Below, in pieces: positions 24,148 to 34,625 of a stretch of 64,000 nt of DNA. The DNA is taken from positions 124,001-188,000 of the forward strand of contig JADJOY010000010.1 in NCBI GenBank assembly GCA_016713535.1. The letters are read 5' to 3'. The position numbers were made by a program, and so were the translations under genes. Positions within the stretch are counted from its first letter, which is position 1. Every line of letters begins with the position of its first letter. The notes below the pieces were generated by a model. It ran no database searches. It worked only from the letters and a program-made list of their open reading frames with translations, and was not told where the DNA came from. The stretch comes from Deltaproteobacteria bacterium (GTDB lineage: Bacteria; JADJOY01).

Positions 24148-24546
24148 ATGAAACGCGATTTCAAGGAGGCGATGGGCGGTCTGGAAGAGCGCGTGCGGGA
24201 AGGTCTCCACGAGCTCGAGGGCCGGGGCGAGAAAGCCCGCAAGGCGGTCGAGCGTTTCGTCGGCAAGGCGAGACGCGAGGTGAAGCGGGAGGTCAAGTCG
24301 AGCCGGCGCACCCTCGAAGGTGAGCTGCACAAGACCACCGCGTACGTGCGCGACCTGGTCGACGAGGCCGTGAAGGGCTCGCTCGAGAAGATCTGGGAGC
24401 CCACCAAGCGCGCCCTCGACGAGAGCCAGAAGCGCCTCGACCGGCTCGAGAAGAAGATGGAGAAGATGGCGCGTCCGGCGCCCCCCAAGCGGGCCGCCGC
24501 GAAGCCACGGGCGCGGGCCATGAAGCGCCCCGCCACGCGCCGCTGA
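24148..24546 (+). CDS. Small charged helical protein, phasin-like in shape
   Basis: This 132-residue protein starts at an ATG preceded by GGAAGGAGGACCGCG, a strong ribosome site. It is almost wholly amphipathic helix with alternating charges (MKRDFKEAMGGLEERVREGL, SQKRLDRLEKKMEKM) and ends in a Lys/Arg/Ala/Pro tail (PPKRAAAKPRARAMKRPATR) like those of DNA- or polymer-binding proteins. I do not recognise a named family. Phasins, apolipoprotein-like and histone-H1-like proteins share this composition. It is transcribed divergently from the DUF885 gene. Confidence 0.7.
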   Translation: MKRDFKEAMGGLEERVREGLHELEGRGEKARKAVERFVGKARREVKREVKSSRRTLEGELHKTTAYVRDLVDEAVKGSLEKIWEPTKRALDESQKRLDRLEKKMEKMARPAPPKRAAAKPRARAMKRPATRR

Positions 24547-24570
24547 GAAGCGAAACTGGCGCGAGCCCCG

Positions 24571-24679
24571 CGACGGGGGATGGCACCCCCGTCGCGATGG
24601 GCGGCCTTCGTCACACTCGGGCGGGCGTCCAGCCCGCCCGTACGTGCAGCCTGACCCGCGAACGGCGCAGGGCCCGCCC

Positions 24680-24682
<3 letters not shown>
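24571..24682. repeat. Three repeat hairpins at the 3' end of the first subtilisin gene
   Basis: CGACGGGGG/CCCCCGTCG with loop ATGGCA spans 24571-24594, and CGGGCGGGC/GCCCGCCCG with loop GTCCA spans 24618-24640. A GCAGGGCCCGCCCCTAC element ends at 24682. The CTA of the last element is the complement of the TAG stop of the subtilisin gene. Confidence 0.75.
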
Positions 24683-26329
<1,647 letters not shown>

Positions 26330-26468
26330 CGATCCTCCACCATCGAGAAAGGGACTTCGGGGTCTCGTTACCATCGCGGGCCCGACGGTATCGCCTCAGG
26401 CCCGCACGAGTCCACCGAAACGGACCGGCCGCGTCAGCCCCGTCCATGCGCGCGCCATCGTGGGTCTC

Positions 26469-26641
26469 GGGCGACCTGACGGTCGCCCCTACCCTCCCAC
26501 GAGGCTCGGACAGGTAGGGGAGGGCGCGAGCCCTCCCGGAACCTGGCCCACCCCGGATAGACGACGGGGCGGCCCGCCTCCCGGCGAACCGCCCCGTGGT
26601 GCTGCCGTCCCGCCGTTCGGGGGCGGGCGCAGGGCCCGCCC
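26469..26641. repeat. Repeat hairpins between subtilisin copies 1 and 2
   Basis: GGGCGACC/GGTCGCCC with loop TGAC (26469-26488) is followed by CTACC. GGGAGGGC/GCCCTCCC with loop GCGA (26518-26537) is preceded by GTAGG. GGGGCGG...CCGCCCC pairs around 26565-26595. GGGCGGGC/GCCCGCCC (26621-26641) abuts the stop codon. The block from 26561 on recurs at 28474, 1,913 bp away. Confidence 0.8.
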
Positions 26642-28296
26642 CTACCGGCAGGCCTTCTTGCCGTTCTTGGTCTCGCAGGTGCCCGAGCAGCACTCGCTCA
26701 TGCTCGTGCACGCCGCGCCCGACTTCTTGAGCGTGCAGTTTTCCTGCTTGCCGTCGCAGTCGAGGTTCGCCAGCGCCGCGCCGTAATCCACCACGCCGTA
26801 GCCGGTGTTCACGTCGCGGCCCGAGGCGTCCACGTCCTGCGCCGTGTAGTCGAGCAGCACGCGGATGTCGCGCGCCTTGCACTTCGGGTTCTGGCTCCAC
26901 ACCGCCGCCGCCACGCCCGACACGTGCGGAGTCGCCATCGAAGTGCCGTCGTAGAAGTCGTAGTTGCCCTTCGACACGAACACGCCGAGGCCTTCGCCGA
27001 CCAAGCTCTCGAGCGTGGCGCCATCGATCCCCGAGACCGCGACCGCGGGGATCTTGATCTGCACGCCGGTGCCCTCCACCGTGCCCGTGAAGAGCGCGTC
27101 GGAGTTGTTGTAGATGACCGCCGCGAAGCCGCCGCGGCGCTGGCACTCCTGGACCTTCTCGGCGAACGAGATCGAGCCGCGCTGGATCAGGCACACCTGG
27201 CCCGAGGCGCCGTCACAGTCGCCCGGGCTGCCGAGGCCATCGACCGCGTTGCAGCGATAGAGGGTCCCCTCGACGTTGCCGAGCGCGGAACCGAGGAACG
27301 CGGCCGCCTCGAAGTTGCTCTGCCCCCTCTGGCCGCTCAGCTTGTCGGTGAGCGTGACCTGGACCTCGGTGCCCTGGCCGTTGGGCACCGTCGAACGCAC
27401 CGCCACGCCCGGACCCGCGATCTCCACGTCGTCGTTCCACTGCGAGAAGTCCGCGTGCGACAGCACCGAGTCCACCGCCGCCACCGACATCACCGAGTCG
27501 TACGCCGCCGGGTACGACTTGCGGTTGTTGCCGTCGTTCCCCGCCGCCGCGATCGGCAGCACGTTGTTGGCCAGCGCGTTGTCCATCGCGGCCTTCTCGG
27601 TCTGCGTCGGCGTCCCGCCGCCCAGGCTCATGCTGATGATGCGCGCCTTGCCTTCGTCGATGCACTTGCCCACCGCCGCCGCCAGGTCGCTCGAATACGC
27701 GTACTCGCCGTCGTCGCCGAAGAGCTTCACGATGTGGATCGGCAGCTTGCCGTTGCCGTTCACGCCCACCACGCCGATCGCGTTGTCGAGCGCCGAGATC
27801 GTGCCCGCCACGTGCGTGCCGTGGTGGCTACCGTCGAAGAAGGGGTCGCCCGTGCCCCCGGCTGCTTCTCGAGGTCCTCGTGGCCGCGCGAGTAGCCCGA
27901 GTCGATGATGCAGATCTTCACCCCACCCGCGTACGCCTGCGGGTCGGCGTTCACCGCCGTGATCCCCCATGGCGCGAGCTGCGGCCCGGTGGGCGACGGC
28001 GCATTGATCGAGAGCGGGTAGCGCGGCGCGTCGGCCTCGACGAACTCGACCGCGGCGTTGCCGCGCAACTTGGCGAGGCCCGCGTCGGAGAGCTTGGCCG
28101 CGATCGCGCGCAGCGCCGGTAGCTCGCGCACGACCTTGCCGCCCGCCGCCTCGATCGCCTTCTTCGCCTTCGCCGCGTCCTTGTAGACGACGATGCGCCG
28201 CTCCGGGTCGGGGCTGCCCGCCCGGGCCGGCGACACTGCCGCCAGCATCGCCAGCACGCAGCCGGCGGTCACGGTGATCCGTTGAATCGCTCGCAT
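26642..28296 (-). CDS. Subtilisin-like protease, copy 2, frameshifted by a 19-bp deletion
   Basis: This copy has the same architecture as copy 1: signal peptide MRAIQRITVTAGCVLAMLAA, I9 propeptide, Asp in CIIDSGYSRGHEDLEKQP, His in GSHHGTHVAGT, Ser in DGTSMATPHVSG and the six-Cys tail. At about 27857 the copy lacks 19 bp present in copy 3 (the segment coding VTASADP), which shifts the frame; adding them gives 557 residues. Unlike the other breaks in the window, this one is too long for a simple base-calling error, so it may be a real inactivating deletion or a mis-collapsed repeat. Its stop TAG comes from the hairpin repeat. The 3' ~360 bp and the central catalytic block are almost identical to copy 3. 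Confidence 0.8.
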
Positions 28297-28473
28297 GGGG
28301 TGTCTCCTCTATCGGCTCGCGTCCGTCGCGACCTCCCGATCGCGGCGCCCGAGCGTCGATCCGGGGAACGTACGCCTCCGCCCCCACGGTGTCCATCACC
28401 TCGGGCAAGACGGCGCCGGACGGGCGTCCGTGCGACGTCGCCGCCGATCACGGTTCGATCGGCCTCTCCAACG

Positions 28474-28554
28474 ACGACGGGGCGGCCCGCCTCCCGGCGA
28501 ACCGCCCCGTGGTGCTGCCGTCCCGCCGTTCGGGGGCGGGCGCAGGGCCCGCCC
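28474..28554. repeat. Duplicated hairpin block at the 3' end of subtilisin copy 3
   Basis: This block is the same as 26561-26641: GGGGCGG...CCGCCCC, then GGGCGGGC/GCCCGCCC ending at the TAG stop of copy 3. Its presence shows that the duplication of the protease gene carried the downstream repeat with it. Confidence 0.8.
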
Positions 28555-30238
28555 CTACCGGCAGGCCTTCTTGCCGTTCTTGGTCTCGCAGGTGCCCGAG
28601 CAGCACTCGCTCATGCTCGTGCACGCCGCGCCCGACTTCTTGAGCGTGCAGTTTTCCTGCTTGCCGTCGCAGTCGAGGTTCGCCAGCGCCGCGCCGTAGT
28701 CCACCACGCCGTAGCCGGTGTTCACGTCGCGGCCCGAGGCGTCCACGTCCTGCGCCGTGTAGTCGAGCAGCACGCGGATGTCGCGCGCCTTGCACTTCGG
28801 GTTCTGGCTCCACACCGCCGCCGCCACGCCCGACACGTGCGGGGTGGCCATGGACGTGCCGTCGTAGAAGTCGTAGTTGCCACGGGTCACGACGACATTG
28901 AACTCGCTGCCGACCTCGCTCTCGAGCGTCGCGCCGTCGAGCCCCGAGACCGCCACCGCCGGCACCTTGATCGTCGAGCCCTCGACCGTGCCCGTGAAGA
29001 GCGCGTCGCTCGAGTTGAAGATCACCGCCGCCAGGCCGCCGCGGCGCTGGCACTCCTGGACCTTCTCGGCGAACGAGATCGAGCCGCGCTGGATCAGGCA
29101 CACCTGGCCCGAGGCGCCGCTGCAGTCACCCGGGCTGCCGAGACCGTCGACCGCGTTGCAGCGGTAGAGGTTGCCGGTCACGTCCCCTTCCGCGCTGCCC
29201 AGGAACGCCGCCGCCTCGAAGCCCGACTGGACGAACGCGCCGTTCAGGCACCGCCCGCCCAGACACTCGGTGCGGGTGAGCTGGACCTCGGTGCCCTGGC
29301 CGTTGGGCACCGTCGAGCGCACCGCCACACCCGGACCCGCGATCTCCACGTCGTCGTTCCACTGCGAGAAGTCCGCGTGCGACAGCACCGAGTCCACCGC
29401 CGCCACCGACATCACCGAGTCGTACGCCGCCGGGTACGACTTGCGGTTGTTGCCGTCGTTCCCCGCCGCCGCGATCGGCAGCACGTTGTTGGCCAGCGCG
29501 TTGTCCATCGCGGCCTTCTCGGTCTGCGTCGGCGTCCCGCCGCCCAGGCTCATGCTGATGATGCGCGCCTTGCCTTCGTCGATGCACTTTGCCCACCGCC
29601 GCCGCCAGGTCGCTCGAATACGCGTACTCGCCGTCGTCGCCGAAGAGCTTCACGATGTGGATCGGCAGCTTGCCGTTGCCGTTCACGCCCACCACGCCGA
29701 TCGCGTTGTCGAGCGCCGAGATCGTGCCCGCCACGTGCGTGCCGTGGTGGCTACCGTCGAAGAAGGGGTCGCCCGTGCCCGGGTCGGCCGACGCCGTCAC
29801 CGGCTGCTTCTCGAGGTCCTCGTGGCCGCGCGAGTAGCCCGAGTCGATGATGCAGATCTTCACCCCACCCGCGTACGCCTGCGGGTCGGCGTTCACCGCC
29901 GTGATCCCCCACGGCGTCCCCTGCGGACCGGTGGGCGACGGCGCGTTGATCGAGAGCGGATAGCGCGGCGCGTCGAGCTCGACGAGCGAGATCGACGCAT
30001 CCCCACGCAGCTTGGCGAGCGCACCCGCCGGCACCTTCACGGCGAGCGCCTTGAGCGCCCCCATCTCCCGGATCACCTTACCGCCGAGCGCGGTGACGGC
30101 CTTCTTGGCCTTCGCCGCGTCCTTGTAGACGACGATCTGCCGCTCCGGATCCGGCGTCCCGGCGTGAGCCGGGTGCGTCGCCGCGAGCGTCAACGCGATG
30201 CTCGTCATCATGACGAGCCCACTACGGAACCCCTTCAT
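28555..30238 (-). CDS. Subtilisin-like protease, copy 3, frameshifted by one extra T
   Basis: Signal peptide MKGFRSGLVMMTSIALTLAA, I9 propeptide, CIIDSGYSRGHEDLEKQPVTAS, GSHHGTHVAGT, AAAGNDGNNRKSYPAAYDSV, PA insert, DGTSMATPHVSG and the six-Cys tail are all present. The frame shifts at 29588-29590, where this copy has TTT and copy 2 has TT; removing one T gives 560 residues. The PA region differs most from copy 2 (an extra Cys pair around ECLGGRCLNG), while flanking blocks are nearly identical. That pattern suggests gene conversion around a diversifying insert. It is divergent from the kinase gene. Confidence 0.85.
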
Positions 30239-30429
30239 CGATCCCTCCTCCGCGATCCCCCGATCGCTGCGCGTGTAGCTGGAATCTCGAAGCTACTCCC
30301 CCGTCGGGCATCAAGTCCACGGCCGAACGCGCGCGAACGGCGCATTGCCCGGCCGCACGTGGCTTGCCGCGCGAGCGCCCGGATCTATGATGCGCCTCGC
30401 CTCCGAGTCATCGCGCGCGCGCAACTCCC

Positions 30430-32040
30430 ATGAACGGCAAGGCATCCACGCCCACCCGGGTTTTCGGCGGCTTACGCGGGATCGACGCCGAGCGGCGCAA
30501 GCGGCTCGAGGCGATCAAGTCGGGCTTCGCCAGCCCGGGTGAAATGCCCGACGAGGATCGCGCGGCGCTGGAGCTCGATCAGCTCCGCCCCGGGCTCGTG
30601 ATCGAGCACCACGTCGGCGAGGGCGGCAGCGCCGCCGTGTACGCGGCCCTGGACCACGGGCTCGAGCGCCGCGTCGCGGTGAAGATCATCCACCCGTCCC
30701 CCGAGCCCGACGAGCGCGCCGAGGCGCGCTTCGTCGAAGAGGCGCAGCTCACCGGCCAGCTCGAGCACCCCAACATCGTGCCGATCCACGAGATCGGCGC
30801 GACCGTCGAGGGACGGCTCTACTTCGGCATGAAGCTGGTGAGCGGGCGCGCGCTCTCCGAGCTGCTCGCGGAGCGCCCGCCCGGCGCCCGCGACGAGCGC
30901 GACCTGCGCGAGCGGGTCAAGATCCTGGTGAAAGTCTGCGACGCGCTCGCCTTCGCCCACGCCCACGGCGTGGTGCACCGCGACCTCAAGCCCGAGAACA
31001 TCCTGGTCGGCGAGTTCGGCGAGGTCTACGTCATGGACTGGGGGATCGCGCTGCGGGTGCCGAGCGCGGCCAGCGCGGCCAGCCCGGCGAGCGGATCGGG
31101 TCGGTTCGCTGCGACACAGCCGCTCGACCGCCTCGGCACGATCATCGGCACGCCCGAGTACATGGCGCCCGAGCAAGCGCTCGGCGACACCCACCGCATC
31201 GAGCCGCGCACCGACGTGTTCGGGCTCGGCGCGATGCTCTACGCGCTGCTCACGGGATGCCCGCCGCATCGCGAGAAGGACGACGACGCCACCATCCTCG
31301 CCGCGCAAGACGGCGTGGTGGTCGACCCCCGCGAGCGCTGCCCCGAGCTCGCGCTGCCGCCCGCGCTCGCGGCGATCGCGATGCGGGCACTCTCCGCGGA
31401 GATCGCCGATCGCCACCCGTCTGCGCGTGCGTTCCAGGACGACCTCGAGCGCTACCTTCGCGGAGGTGACCTCTTCCCCGAGCGCACCTTCGCCGCCGGC
31501 GAGTGGATCGTCCGCGAGGGCGACGAGGCCGACTGCGCGTTCGTGATCGTGAGCGGTGCGTGCGAGGCGGGCCGCGTCGAGGACACCGGCTGGGTGGTGC
31601 TGCGGCGCATGGAGGCGGGCGAGGTGTTCGGCGAGACCGCGATCTTCGCCGAGAGCCGGCGGAGCGCGAGCGTGCGCGCCGCCGCCGCCACGCGGGTCAC
31701 GGTGGTGCCACGCGACGCGCTCCTCGGCAACCTCGAGGGCGGCTCGTGGACCACGCCGTTCGTGCGCACGCTGGCGCAGCGCTTCGCCGAGCAATCGCGC
31801 GAGGTGAGCGAGCTCCATCACCGCACCGCGGTCGCCGAGGTGGGCCTGCTCGCGGTCCACGAGATCGCGGCTCGCGCCACAGCGGGCGGGCTCGAGGCCG
31901 ACCTCGCCGGGGTGATCGAGGCGCTCACCGCGCGCACACCCTTCGACGCCGGGCGGCTGCGCGTGCTGCTCGGCGAGAGCGCCGCGGTGGTGATCGAGGG
32001 CGCGCGCATCCGCGTTCGCGTGTCCCCCCACGTGGGCTGA
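30430..32040 (+). CDS. Ser/Thr protein kinase with C-terminal cyclic-nucleotide-binding-like domain
   Basis: This protein has 536 residues. Kinase domain (about 55-340): Gly loop GEGGSAAVYAA, VAVKIIHP Lys, HRDLKPENILV near residue 183, DWG in place of DFG, GTIIGTPEYMAPEQA and TDVFGLGAMLYALLTG. Next comes a cNMP-binding-type beta barrel (about 355-450: GEWIVREGDEADCAFVIVSG, AGEVFGETAIFAESRRSASV), then a helical tail. The phosphate-cassette-like GETAIF is present, but the usual Arg is not in the expected place (ESRRSASV), so the ligand is uncertain. There is no membrane helix, so the protein is cytoplasmic. Kinases fused to such sensors are common in myxobacteria-like genomes. Its target is unknown. 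Confidence 0.92.
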   Translation: MNGKASTPTRVFGGLRGIDAERRKRLEAIKSGFASPGEMPDEDRAALELDQLRPGLVIEHHVGEGGSAAVYAALDHGLERRVAVKIIHPSPEPDERAEARFVEEAQLTGQLEHPNIVPIHEIGATVEGRLYFGMKLVSGRALSELLAERPPGARDERDLRERVKILVKVCDALAFAHAHGVVHRDLKPENILVGEFGEVYVMDWGIALRVPSAASAASPASGSGRFAATQPLDRLGTIIGTPEYMAPEQALGDTHRIEPRTDVFGLGAMLYALLTGCPPHREKDDDATILAAQDGVVVDPRERCPELALPPALAAIAMRALSAEIADRHPSARAFQDDLERYLRGGDLFPERTFAAGEWIVREGDEADCAFVIVSGACEAGRVEDTGWVVLRRMEAGEVFGETAIFAESRRSASVRAAAATRVTVVPRDALLGNLEGGSWTTPFVRTLAQRFAEQSREVSELHHRTAVAEVGLLAVHEIAARATAGGLEADLAGVIEALTARTPFDAGRLRVLLGESAAVVIEGARIRVRVSPHVG

Positions 32041-32074
32041 TCGCCGCCGACGCGACCCGCCGAGCCCGGGGGAG

Positions 32075-32093
32075 GGGCACGCGTCGCGTGCCC
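32075..32093. repeat. Repeat hairpin, GGGCACGCG type
   Basis: Perfect arms GGGCACGCG and CGCGTGCCC are separated by one base, with the usual flanks GGA(G) on one side and GGCGATACGA on the other. It lies 35 bp after the kinase stop. The same element recurs about ten times in the window. Confidence 0.85.
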
Positions 32094-32179
32094 GGCGATA
32101 CGATCCGCCGTACACACCGATCCCGCCGTCGATCCCTGTACGACCCCGACACGGCCGCTCGGCGCACCGCGGAGGCGCC

Positions 32180-33957
32180 TTGCGGGTGGGGCGTGAACGG
32201 GACACTATCGCTTCCGCTCCGCGCGCCCCCCGTACGAGCGCCACCCGGGTCCGCTTGCCTCACCTGCCGCGTCTCGACCGCCGCGCGCTCAGCCTCGCGC
32301 CGCCCGTGCTGCTCGCGAGCGCGGCGTGGCTCTACGCGGTCGCGATCGCCTCGAACGCGGTGTTGCCGCCGCTGCGCTCGAGCGACGGCCGCCTCGAGCA
32401 CGTGATCGCGACGACGCGCTCGCTGTCCCAGAACCACGCGCGGCTCATCGACCGCGTGGCCGAGAGCTGGGGCGAGCTCGAGCTCGCGGTCCGTCCCGAG
32501 CCCGGCGAGGCGGTGAGCGTGATCGTGCGGCGGCGCGGTGAGCGCGCCTCGGTGCTGCGCGTGAGCCGCTTCGACGCCCTCGCCTCGGGGGTGATCGAGC
32601 TCGAGTCGGGGCGCGCGGTCGCGCACGCGACACCGCCCGAGGTCAGCGCGGCGCTCGAGGACGCGAGCTCGATCCGGCTCGTGGCCCGCGACGGCGCGGT
32701 GCGCGCGAGCTTCGGCGCCGCCGGCCCGTCGCTCACGATCCCCGCGGTCACCGGCGAGGTCGAGGTGGTGCTCTTCCCTCCCGCGAGCCCCGAGCTCTAC
32801 GAGCGCGTGACGCTCACTCGTGCCGTGGCCCTCGACGGTCGCGAGATCCCGACGCCGCCCTGGATGTGGGGAAGCTGGTTCGATGTCCCCGCGCTCGCCG
32901 CGTGCGTGGCGCTCGCGGCGCTCGCCGGCCGGCGCAGGCTCGCGCGCGCCGTCGAGCGGCTCTTCCCTGGCGCGCTCCCCGAGCGGCCGCTCGCGGCGGT
33001 GGTGGCGCTGGTCCTCGTCAACGCGCTCGCGCTCGGCTGGGTCGCCTCGGCCACTTCCAGATCCTGCGCGACTTCACCGCCGACGAGCGCGCGGTGTTCC
33101 GCGCCTTCGTCACCGGCTCGATGGTGCTGGCGCTCGCGCTGGCCGCATGGCTGCACCGCCGCGCGCGCGCCGCCGACGCCGGCGTGGCACCGCGCGCGCC
33201 CCGCCTGCGCGCCGCGGCACGGCTGGGCGCGGCAGTCTCGGTGACCCTCGCCGCGATCGTGCTGAGCGCGTTCGCGTTCAGCCGCTGGGTGGTGCGCGCC
33301 CGCGGCGTCGAGGTTCCATCAGCTCCGGGCGCACGCGCGGCGCCGGCGACGCCGGAGCCCGAGCTCGTCGCGATCTACGGCGGCTCGGCGACGCGCGGCT
33401 ATCCGTTCCCGGGCACGTGGCGCGCGAGCTACCCGGCGGTGCTCGAGGCGCTGCTCCACGCGCGTGGTCTCGGCGCGGCGCGCGTGCTCAACCTCGCGTT
33501 CGACTCGGCCGTGGTCGCCGACATCGTCACGGCGATGGAGCGTGACCTGCCGCGACTGCGCCCGGCGCGGGTGGTGATCGACGCGGTGTGCAACGACTGG
33601 CTGAGCCGCTCGCGCGACTACCGCGCCAACCTCGGTCGCGCGCTCGCCGTGGCGCGCGCTCACGGCGCGACACTCACGCTCGTGAAGGAGCCGATGCTGC
33701 TCGCGGTCTACGGGCGCGGCGACTTCCGCTTCAACGCCAACGAGGGCGCCAACTACGCCGTGCTCACGAGCTTCGCGAGCGAGAACGGCGTCGAGCTGGT
33801 CGACCCGGCGCCGCTCCTGATCGCGCACCGCGACGAGTTCCTGTTCATGGACGACGTGCACCTCACCGCGCGCGGCCACGAGGTGATGGCGGAGGCGCTC
33901 GCCGCCGCGCTGGCTCCCGCGCTCGCCGCCGGCGCCGCCGACGGCGCACCGCCGTGA
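32180..33957 (+). CDS. Membrane protein with C-terminal SGNH/GDSL-type domain, 1-nt frameshift
   Basis: The N-terminal part has a signal-anchor helix (LAPPVLLASAAWLYAVAIASNAV), a periplasmic region, and helices around WFDVPALAACVALAALAG and LAAVVALVLVNALALGWVAS. There, at about 33048, one G is missing (TCGGCCAC should be TCGGGCCAC), and the protein goes on in another frame as HFQILRDFTADERAVFRAF. The last ~210 residues resemble SGNH hydrolases: VAIYGGSATRGYPFPG (Ser block), AVCNDWLSRSRDYRANL and DDVHLTARGHEVMAEAL (Asp-x-x-His block). Restored length is 592. The start is uncertain (TTG at 32180 or GTG at 32186). Such proteins often move or remove acyl groups on cell-surface glycans; that is inferred. 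Confidence 0.7.
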
Positions 33958-34625
33958 GCGCGATAGACCGCGCTCCGTGGCTGCGGCGCGCCGTGCGCCG
34001 CGCACGCGCGGGCGGCGCGGTAGTCCTCGGCGTCCTGGCGCTGCTCACCGCGTGCTACGTGCTCGGAGCACCGACCTTGCCCAGCTGGGTGGCGGCGGTG
34101 TTCGTGCTCTTCCCGCTGACGCCGGTGGTGTTCGCGGGTGGGCCGATCGGCGCGATCGCGGGTGTGGCGGCGAGCGCCCTCGCCTGGGGCTGGCTGCTCG
34201 AGTCGCTGCGCGCGCGCCGGCGCGGCGCCCTGATCGGCGCGTGGCTGGTGCTCGCGGCGGCCAGCAGCGCCTACCTCGCGCCGCGCCTCGCGCGCGGCAC
34301 CGACGACCACCGCGATACCCGCTGCGACGAGCTCTACGCGATCACCGCCGAGCGCGCGCGCGAGGTGCTCGCGGGGCTCGGCGGCGGCGTGCCGGTCGAC
34401 GGCTGCGCGGCGCGCGACGCGAGCGCCGCCGTGAGCTGCGTGGTCGAGCGCGTCGAGCGCTCGAACCCCCACTTCTTCCTCGAGAGCGGCGCCACGATCG
34501 GCGAGCCGCGGCTCTGTCGCGTGTCGCTCGCCGCCGACGGGCCGCGCGCGCTGGTGCTGACCCAGCAGCCGCGCCGCGACGCGCCGCTCCGGACCACCTC
34601 GGTGCGGCTCGAGCCGGGCTCCTAG
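33954..34625 (+). CDS. Small membrane protein, function unknown
   Basis: A GTG start overlaps the stop of the SGNH gene (GTGA), giving 223 residues. Three or four membrane helices fill the first half (AVVLGVLALLTACYVLGA, WVAAVFVLFPLTPVVFAGG, GALIGAWLVLAAASSAYL). The C-terminal half is soluble, contains three Cys (RCDELYAI, VDGCAARD, VSCVVERV) and ends VRLEPGS. I do not recognise a family. Translational coupling suggests that it works with the SGNH protein at the cell envelope. Confidence 0.65.
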   Translation: MSAIDRAPWLRRAVRRARAGGAVVLGVLALLTACYVLGAPTLPSWVAAVFVLFPLTPVVFAGGPIGAIAGVAASALAWGWLLESLRARRRGALIGAWLVLAAASSAYLAPRLARGTDDHRDTRCDELYAITAERAREVLAGLGGGVPVDGCAARDASAAVSCVVERVERSNPHFFLESGATIGEPRLCRVSLAADGPRALVLTQQPRRDAPLRTTSVRLEPGS

